Below are positions 56,841-64,000 of a stretch of 64,000 nucleotides of DNA, in pieces. The DNA comes from Petaurus breviceps papuanus (taxonomy: Eukaryota; Chordata; Mammalia; Diprotodontia; Petauridae): positions 76,139,525 to 76,203,524 of the forward strand of contig JAMXIF010000003.1 of NCBI GenBank assembly GCA_028583685.1, written 5' to 3'. Under the pieces are notes generated by a model, which was given only the letters and a program-made list of their open reading frames with translations, had not been told where the DNA came from and searched no databases. How positions within the stretch are numbered: the stretch's first letter is position 1; each line of letters starts with the position of its first letter. Made by a program: the position numbers and the translations under genes.

Positions 56841-57789
56841 GAGGGTATATGGGCATATGAATACATATGTGAATGTGTGTACATATGTTTACAGGTATAC
56901 ATAGATAGAGGGCACAGGACCAATTTAACAGGAAGGGATGATACTTAAAAGGTGAAATTAAAGGGTGAGAGAGGAATATAATGAGAGGAGATAGGGAGAG
57001 ATAGAATGGGGCAAACTATCTCATATAGAAGAAGCAAGGGAAAATGGTTACAATGAAGGGGAAGAATAGGAAGGGAAAAGGGAATGGGTCAACCTTATTC
57101 CCATTGAATTTGGCTTGAGGAGGGAATGAAATACACACTAAATAGGGTATCTCACCCTATAGGAGAGTAGGGGGGAAGAGGATGAGAGGGGGGATGATGG
57201 AAGGGAAGGTAGGCTGGGGGGGAGGGAAGTTGGAAGCACCCACTTTTGAAAAGGGATGGGATCAACGTAGAGAATAGAACAAGTGGGAGATGGGATAAGA
57301 GGGAGGGAAATATAGTCAATCTTTTACAATATATCTAATGTGTTATTGTTTTGCACTAGCCACACATGTACAACCTATACTGAACTACTTATCTTCCCAG
57401 TAAGGGTGGGTGACAAGGGAGGAAGGAATTGAATCTGGAATTCAAAGTTTTAAAATCAAATATTTATATGTATATATACACTATTATTAATACTATTTTA
57501 CATGTAATTGGGAAATAACATATACAGGCACTGGGGCATAGAGATCCACCATGCCCTACTGGAAAAGTCAAAAGGGGTATGGGAGAAAATATATGGGAGA
57601 GAGCTGATTGGAGGAGAGGATATCCTGTGGGACTGCTATTTTAGGGCGATGGGTACGGGAAAAACGGGGAGAAAATTTGTAACTCAAAATCTGGCGGAAA
57701 TGAATGATGTAAATCAGAAGTTAATAAAGCATTTGAAAAATGAAAAAAAAATAAAATTAAAACTTAAAAAAAAAGAAATGGTAATAACT

Positions 57790-59220
57790 TCAGTTATCTG
57801 AAGGACTGACATTAAGAAGATAAGTTAGAGATGTTGTTCTTGGCTCTAGAGAAAACTGGGAGCAACAGGCTGACATTGCAGAGAGTATGATTTAGACTAC
57901 TTTTAACTTCTCCAGGATTTAAGTTGCTAAAGCTGAACTGGGAGCCTAAAGGAAATCTCTCACTCCCTGGAGGGCTCTCAGGCACGTAACTGACTCTCAG
58001 CTATAGGAGCCAGGCTGGAACAGAGAGCCTCTGGGATTCCCTCTGTATGCTATACAAGAATGGCCATAGCCCAGGTCACATAGTGGCATGGTCAGGAAAC
58101 TAGGAAAATCAATCTTTAAAAACCAAACTTCATATTCAGAAAATAAACCATTAAGAAGACATTTGATACACTCAGCAATTAGTGAGTTCCAGCTCTTAAC
58201 TGGAACAGGGGTATTTTAAATGCAAAGCAAAATTAGGTGTAACAAATACAGGATAAGTTATTTCCTTTCACTGTGCTTACATTACTCATAAAAAGTGGTG
58301 ACAAAGTTCCACTTTGCTCTATACCATATTTAAAAAGGATGATGGTGAAAACTGAAAATCATTTTAATTCAACTCAACAAGCATTTACTGAGGTGTGCTA
58401 CAAAGTCAGGGTCTCTCATGGTAGTTGTACCCATGAAAAATTCCTCCTTCCTGTCTACACCTTTCTCCTCCCAGGAGTTGTGCAAGTTACTCAAAGACAA
58501 AGCTATTTGTGTTCCCGACTAAAATGTGGCTAAAGTGAACTGGCATCTGGCAGTAACAAGAAACGGGTCTGAAGACAGAAAATTATAAAGAACCTACATA
58601 TCAAAGTGTTTCCAAAAATCTAGATAACTATGTTTTCCACATTGAAACTTGATTTGTACTGGAAAACTAAAGTCAAAGATTAGAATATTCAAGTACAGAG
58701 AAGTATAATCACTCTCAAATTCAGGATGAAATTAAATTGACAAATAAGACATACTAACCTAAGACTTTCCAAGTTGTCTTGGTATGGTCATATGAAAACC
58801 CATTCAACAAGCAAAATGTTTATCTGAAGCAGTCAGGTTTATAATTTTGTATACATTCTCTCCACAAAAAGAATGTAAAATAGCTCTTCTAGGTAGATCT
58901 GCTCCATTTTCTCTGGACACCTGCTTATACCTGAGGTACACCATTATCTTTAATTTTTTTCCTATTAAAATTCTCTTTTAGATATTGGGAAAGGGAGGAA
59001 AAGGAGATAACATCAATAAAATGACATTCCATACAACCTGCTAAAAACAACCTATTGTTCCAAAACTCTAGTATTAAAAAACGAGAATGTTAAAAGCCTG
59101 TAAACTTTACCATTGTTAAAAGTGTGAGTAAAAATGTAAAGCTGACAACCTGAACAGCTATGAAATAAAAAGGTCAAATAAACTTTTTTTATGTTTGACT
59201 TAATTTTAAAATTGTAGACA
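57790..59220. other. Low-repeat ARMC1 intron
   Basis: About 1.4 kb with no recognised repeat or exon. An 86-codon open frame at 58273-58533 has no family resemblance or splice support and includes an old-repeat-like tail (aactcaacaagcatttactg), so I do not call it a gene. Confidence 0.45.
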
Positions 59221-59224
59221 TATG

Positions 59225-60050
59225 TTCTTCTCTATGGCATCCAAGATCATTCTTGGTTCTCCTATTTCTCTGATTTCTCCTTCTGACTTATTGATTCCTC
59301 ACTGTCCTCTCGCTTCTCCAACAAAAAGTATACTCTCCAAGGTTCTGACCTAAATCTTCTTTTCTCTCTATCTTCTTCCTTGGTTATTAATTATGTTTTC
59401 ATAACTTCAATTATCACCCCTTATAGTTAACTCTCAACATCCCTACCATCACTGTATCTCAACTCTAGTTCTATATTTCTAATATGCACCTGGATAAACC
59501 ATCAGCTGATCAAAATCAAAACATCTAAAACCAAATTTGTGTCTTCCCCACTCCCACCTTCCCAGAAAAGTTTTCTATTTTTACTAATGGCATCTGCTTC
59601 CCACTCACCAAAGTACATACACTGGAGGAGTTAGCTTTAACTCTTGCCCCTTCCTTAGCCCACACATACAAATCAGGTATCAATACTGATTTCCATCTTC
59701 TGCACCTGGCCTCCCACCCCCACTCCCGAGGTAATCACTTAAGTTCTTGTTCTCTATAGAGTACTACAATCTTTTCCCAATTGTCTTCCCAGTTCCAGTC
59801 TAGCTCTCCCCTTAATTCAGAATCTATACCACTTCAACCATCTATCAAACTCCATCCCTTCCTTCAAGGTCAAACTCAAATGCCAATCCCTCCATGAAGT
59901 CTTCCTTGATGCCCTCCAAAGTGAAAATGATTTCTCCCTACTCAAATTTTCCCTAATATTTTTTCCCTAGATCTATTCTTTCCACTCAAACTCTTCATAT
60001 ATCAGTTAATCTGAAAGATTTGTCATTTCTCCCACAGGACTTTGATGCAA
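59225..60050 (+). mobile_element. L2 fragment, host of the half-L1 at 60062
   Basis: atgcacctggataaaccatc, aacatctaaaaccaaatttg, tccatgaagtcttccttgat, cctccaaagtgaaaatgatt and a decaying 3' UTR. It resumes after the half-L1 at about 63283 with cagggccatctttacattcc and the tail atatagtgggcatttagata. Confidence 0.7.
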
Positions 60051-60306
60051 AATGGGGGGGGGGGAGGTTTGAGGGCGGAGCCAAAATAGCAGAGTAGAAA
60101 CAGGATTTTCATGTGGCTCCAGCTTCCCCCTCCTCCAATACATGTAAAAAGTGACGCTAAACAAACTTCAGAGCTATAGAACCCATAAAGTGACAGAGAG
60201 AAACAAATCTCCCACTGAAGGAAGCCCAGCAGGCTGGCAGGAAGGGTCCATTGCAGCACACTGGGAGGTAAGCACAGTCCCAAAAAAGCCACAGTTTTAG
60301 CCCCAT

Positions 60307-60338
60307 GGGGGGGGGGGGGAGGAGCTTCCCCCCCCCCC
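60307..60338. repeat. G13 and C11 runs in half-L1 5' UTR
   Basis: Thirteen G at 60307-60319, then aggagctt, then eleven C: a potential G-C hairpin in the 5' UTR. The matching stretch of the 53701 copy is not a homopolymer. Confidence 0.9.
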
Positions 60339-61020
60339 TCCAGCTGCAGCTGGAGCAGACTTCAAGAGAGTAAATCACCAGCAGCTGTAGCACTTTCCAA
60401 AATTCTCAATCCACAAATGCCAAAGACAAAGTAAAAGGTCAATGTGGAACTTTGTTGGAAGAGGCAGTGCTTATTTCAGCAGCTACCCCCTGAGCAAGAA
60501 GGATGGAGGCACGATGGCTGCAGCCGCTGCCACCTGGCTGCTTCCAGAGCTCCTGGCCTGCAGATTGTAGGGGGACCAAGAAACCATTCAGAGGGCAATC
60601 ACTCTTGCTTTGACCTGCTTGGTTCTGGATCGTGGTCTTGGGTGGTGGTCCTGGGACCAGTGTGTGTGACCAGTGCACCAGAGTGTGTGGGGGCTGTAGA
60701 GAGGGCACCCATCTAATAGCTCTGGCAGCTACCAAAACCCCATCGATTTGAGACATAGCTCTCTCCATTTTGGAAGCAGAATTCTACCATGGCAAAGAGC
60801 TCAAAAGTCAAATAACTGGCTGCCAATATGAGCAAGTAATGGAAGCACAAACACACAATAGAACCCTTTTTTGGGGACAAAAATTTGCAATCAAGACATG
60901 GAGCAGGAGGAAGACATGGAAGTCAAAACTCCTGCATCAAAAACCTCCAAGAAAAATATGAACTGTTTACAGGCCATGGAGGAGTTCAAGAAGGATTTGA
61001 AAATCAAGTAAGAGAGAGAT

Positions 61021-61164
61021 AGGGCAGCTAAGTGTCCCAGTGAATAGAGCACCGGCCCTGCAGTCAGGAGGACCTGAGTTCAACTCTGACCTCAGATACT
61101 TAACACTTACTAGCCGTATGACCTCGGACAAGTCATTTAACCCAAACAGCCTTCCAAAAAGCAA
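61021..61164 (+). mobile_element. CORE-SINE, older subfamily, in half-L1 ORF1
   Basis: agggcagctaagtgtcccag, then gccctgcagtcaggaggacc, CORE ttaacacttactagccgtat. The flanking half-L1 text aagtaagaga is duplicated on both sides. Confidence 0.9.
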
Positions 61165-61285
61165 AAAAAAGTAAGAGAAGTTGAGGAAAAATTGGGAAGA
61201 GAAATGAGAATGATGCAAGAAAATCAAGAAAAGAGAGTCAAAAGCCTGACTGGAGAAAATAACATCTTAAAAAATAGACTAACTC

Positions 61286-61443
61286 GGGGCGGCCAGGTGG
61301 CTCTGCAAGTAAGAGCACCGGCCCCATTGTCGGGATGACCTGGGGATCAAATCCGGGCTCAGATACTTAGCACCACACACAGAAATAACTGGCCCTGTAA
61401 CCTTGAGCAAGTTACTTAACCCCAATTGCTTAAAAAAAAAAAG
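61286..61443 (+). mobile_element. CORE-SINE, young subfamily, in half-L1 ORF1
   Basis: ggggcggccaggtggctctg, then cattgtcgggatgacctggg, CORE cacacagaaataactggccc, A-tail, perfect target duplication tagactaactc (61275-61285 and 61444-61454). Confidence 0.93.
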
Positions 61444-63359
61444 TAGACTAACTCAAATGGCAAAAGAGGCCCAAAAAGCCAATGAGGAGAAGAATGCTTT
61501 AATAAGCTGATTTTACCAGATGGAAAAGGAATTTCAAAAACTCACTGAAAAGAATAATTCCCTCAAAATTAAATTGGAGCAAATGGAAGCTAATGGAAGC
61601 TAATGAATTTATGAGAAATCAAGATATTATAAAACAGATCCAAAGAAATGAAAGAATACAGGGCAATGTGAAATATCTCACTGGAAAAACCACTGACTCG
61701 GAAAACAGATCCAGGAAAGATAATTTAAAAATTACTGGACTACCTGAAAGCCATGATCAAAAAAAGAGCCTAGACACCATCCTGCAAGAAATTATCAAGC
61801 AAAACTGCCCTGATATTTTAGAACCAGAGGGCAAAATACAAATTGAAAGAATTCACCAACAGCCTCTTAAAAAAGATTCCAAAAAGAAAACTCCTAGGAA
61901 TATTACAGCCAAATTCTAGAGTTTCCAAGTCAAGGAGAAAATACTGCAAGCAGTCAGGAAGAAACAATTTGAGTACTGTGGAAACACAATCAGGATAACA
62001 CAAGACCTAGCAGCTTCTATATTAACGCATCAAAGGGCTTGGAATATGATATTCTGGAGGTCAAAGGAGCTAGGATTTAACCAAGAATCGCCTACCCAGC
62101 AAGACTGAGTATAATGCTACAGGGAAAAATATTGTCATTCAATGAAATAGAGGACTTTCAAGCATTCTTGATGAAAAAACCTGAGCTGAACAGAAAATGT
62201 GACTTTCAAATACAAGAAGCAAGAGAAGCATGAGAAGGTAAACAGGGAAAAGAAATCATAAGGAACTTATTAAAGTTGAACTATTTACATTCCTATATGG
62301 AAAAATGATAATTGTAACTCATAAGACTTTTCTCAGTATGAGGATAGCTGAAGGGAATATATATATATGTGTATATAGGAGGGTGTATGTGTATATAAAT
62401 ATATATGTGAGTGTGGGCATTTGTATGTTCATGTATACATAGAGAATACAGGATGAGTTGAATATGAAGGGATCATATCTAAAAAATAAAATTAGGAGGT
62501 GAAAGAGGAATTTATTGGGAGAAGAAGAAAAGGAGCAATAGATTAGTATAAATTATCTCATATAAAAGAGGCAAGAGAAAGCTGTTACAATAGAGGGGAA
62601 GAGCAGGAAGGTGAAAGGGAATGGGACAACCTGATTCTCATTTAATTTGGCCTAAGGAGGGAATAACATACACACTCAACTGGGTATCTTACCCTAGAGG
62701 AAAATAGGGGGGTAGGGGATAAGAATGGGTAGGATAGGAGAGAGGGAAGATTGGGGGAGAGGGTAGTTAGAAGCAAACATTTTTGAAAAGGGACATGGTC
62801 AAAGGAGAAAATAGAATAAGTGGGGGGCGGGATAGGATGGAGGGAAATATAGTTAGTCTTTCACAATATAACTATTATGGAAATGATTTGGGTAACTACA
62901 CATGTAAAATCTATATTGAATTGCTTATCTTCCCAGTGGGGGTGGGTGAGGAGGGAAGAAGGGAAAAAAAAACCTGGAACTCAAAGTTTTAAAAAACAAA
63001 TGTTTAAAAATTGGTTTTTTACATGCAAATGGTAAATAAAATATACAGGTACGGGGGTATAGAAGCCCATCTTGCCCTACTAGAAAGTTAGGGGAGTGAA
63101 GGAGGAGGATATAAGAGAGAACAGATGGGGGGAAGAGGTATTCAGTAGGCTAGCTATTTTGAGGTGGGGGGTAGGAAAAAGACAGGGAGAGAAAAAATTA
63201 TAACTGAAAATCTTACGGAAATGAATGTTGAAAACTAAAAATAAATTTTTTTAATTAAAAAAAGAAAAAAAAAATAAAATCAGGGCCATCTTTACATTCC
63301 TCCAGTCTAGCATTGTACCTTGGATATAGTGGGCATTTAGATAGTCATTTGTTGACCTG

Positions 63360-64000
63360 AAATGTCATTTTCAATGTTTTAAATAAAAACTTCTCTGTCC
63401 ATTGTTATTTTATTCAACACTGATTAAACATCTACTACGCATAATGCATTGTGCTAAGCAGTAAAAAATATATATATATGAGACACAGTTCCTGACCTTA
63501 AGAACTTTATCATCTAATATTTGCCTAATAAAGTGGAGTCCCCTCTTTTAATTTTCTCATAGAACCTCGAAAAATGTCAATATTAAATAAAAAAAAAAAG
63601 GAAAGAGAGCTGTTAAAAAGAAGGCATTCATAAATATTTGTTATAAGTAGCAGTTAGGTAAGTTTAGAATTACAATATAATTTCTGTTCTGTTGCAACAA
63701 GCATTTAACTTTATATGAGCTTGCTATTAAGACTAAAGTATCTATCATTTTAAAAACTTGACCAAACCGCATCTCTCTATAAAAAGCTACCATACTGCTC
63801 GATGATTTGAGTGTCTTGGTCGGCTGTTGCTCTTTTTTAAACATACCAAGGTCAAGGGCAATATGACTTCACTAGCTGGGAGTTCATAATTTGTCTGACT
63901 TTTATCAAAGCTTAAAAAACTTAAGCACTTCAAGGGATTGTTTTCATGTTTCCATTTCAGGGTTATAATAGAAGAGTGAAATTTCTAAAGACCAAATACT
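63360..64000. other. Intron, mostly unrecognised
   Basis: 63410-63520 (gcataatgcattgtgctaag, then gaccttaagaactttatcat) resembles the start of the ancient repeat family. The rest to the window edge has no supported feature and no ARMC1 exon. Confidence 0.4.

Larger units (their letters stand above)
53701..57770 (+). mobile_element. Nearly full-length half-L1 (HAL1-type), split by a solo LTR
   Basis: GC-rich L1 5' UTR from 53701, ORF1 remnants from about 54400 (coiled coil ttgggaagagaaatgagaac; RRM cctggaaaatagatccagga; domain end ccaggaagaaacaatttgaa), LTR at 55209-56422, then the ORF1 end and 3' UTR with microsatellite, polypurine block and polyadenylation end (gttaataaagcatttgaaaa). An imperfect target duplication, aaagggatggtaact/aaagaaatggtaataact, brackets it. 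About 2.85 kb without the LTR, and no ORF2. Confidence 0.9.
60062..63275 (+). mobile_element. Nearly full-length half-L1 (HAL1-type) with two SINEs inside
   Basis: L1 start ggagccaaaatagcagagta, roughly 700-bp 5' UTR, ORF1 from about 60789 through coiled coil, RRM (61593-61919: NRSRKDNLKITGLPESHD, then GKIQIERIHQQ, TPRNITAKF) and C-terminal domain to about 62250, then a 1-kb 3' UTR with microsatellite and polypurine block, ending ggaaatgaatgttgaaaact. About 2.88 kb after removing the SINEs, close to the 53701 copy. No ORF2. The ORF1 frame is broken. Confidence 0.9.

Noticed and set aside
38213-64000. Upstream ARMC1 exons (start codon and the first 61 residues)
   Set aside because: I looked on the minus strand for sequence encoding the GCLPGLILFMDHPNPP segment and did not find it. 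It is probably beyond 64000.
1-64000. CRISPR arrays, operons, tRNA or rRNA genes
   Set aside because: The window is vertebrate intron. The regular repeats are microsatellites or transposons. The tRNA-like parts are SINE heads, not tRNA genes.

Overview
This is a stretch of marsupial nuclear DNA, most of it intron of one host gene. The marsupial call rests on the repeats: marsupial-type CORE-SINEs in several subfamilies, marsupial LINE-1 with many LINE-1-derived elements that carry ORF1 but no ORF2, RTE fragments, and decayed L2, L3/CR1 and MIR. I cannot fix the species; the young SINE subfamily suggests an Australasian lineage, but that is only an inference.

Host gene. Two exons on the minus strand encode consecutive parts of ARMC1 (armadillo repeat containing 1). 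Exon 38121-38212 encodes [14 protein letters not shown] and what follows, and exon 1109-1298 continues with [16 protein letters not shown]. Both have GT/AG splice sites in compatible phase. The intron between them is about 36.8 kb. The 5' exons lie beyond the right edge of the window and the 3' exons beyond the left edge, so at least 25.8 kb of another intron fills 38213-64000. I see no other host protein-coding exon.

Layout. 1-11 kb: old L1, L2, RTE and L3 pieces, a 1176-bp solo LTR (7062-8237) and a small hAT-like element. 11.9-15.2 kb: an old L1 with a younger L1 inside it. 15.2-19.3 and 22.3-27.3 kb: the least repetitive intron sequence. 19.5-21.6 kb: a 5'-truncated half-L1 with a SINE that contains a 100-N assembly gap. 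27.3-30.1 kb: an RTE-like LINE and two solo LTRs of one family in opposite orientation. 30.4-36.4 kb: SINEs (one pair looks like a dimer), ancient repeats, another half-L1 and an L3. 39.3-47.7 kb: a dense nest of L1, half-L1 and LTR sequence. 47.8-48.3 kb: a 7SL RNA pseudogene split by a SINE. 48.5-53.7 kb: L2, LTR, half-L1 and SINEs. 53.7-57.8 and 60.1-63.3 kb: two nearly full-length half-L1 elements, one split by a 1214-bp solo LTR, the other by two SINEs and itself inside an L2.

The strongest general signal is the abundance of half-L1 (HAL1-type) elements: L1-like 5' UTR, ORF1 and 3' UTR with ORF2 missing, in at least three sequence groups. Target-site duplications readable by eye give a relative order for many insertions. 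I found no operon-like or prokaryotic-style system, and no intact transposon coding region. All family assignments come from reading the sequence; no database search was run.
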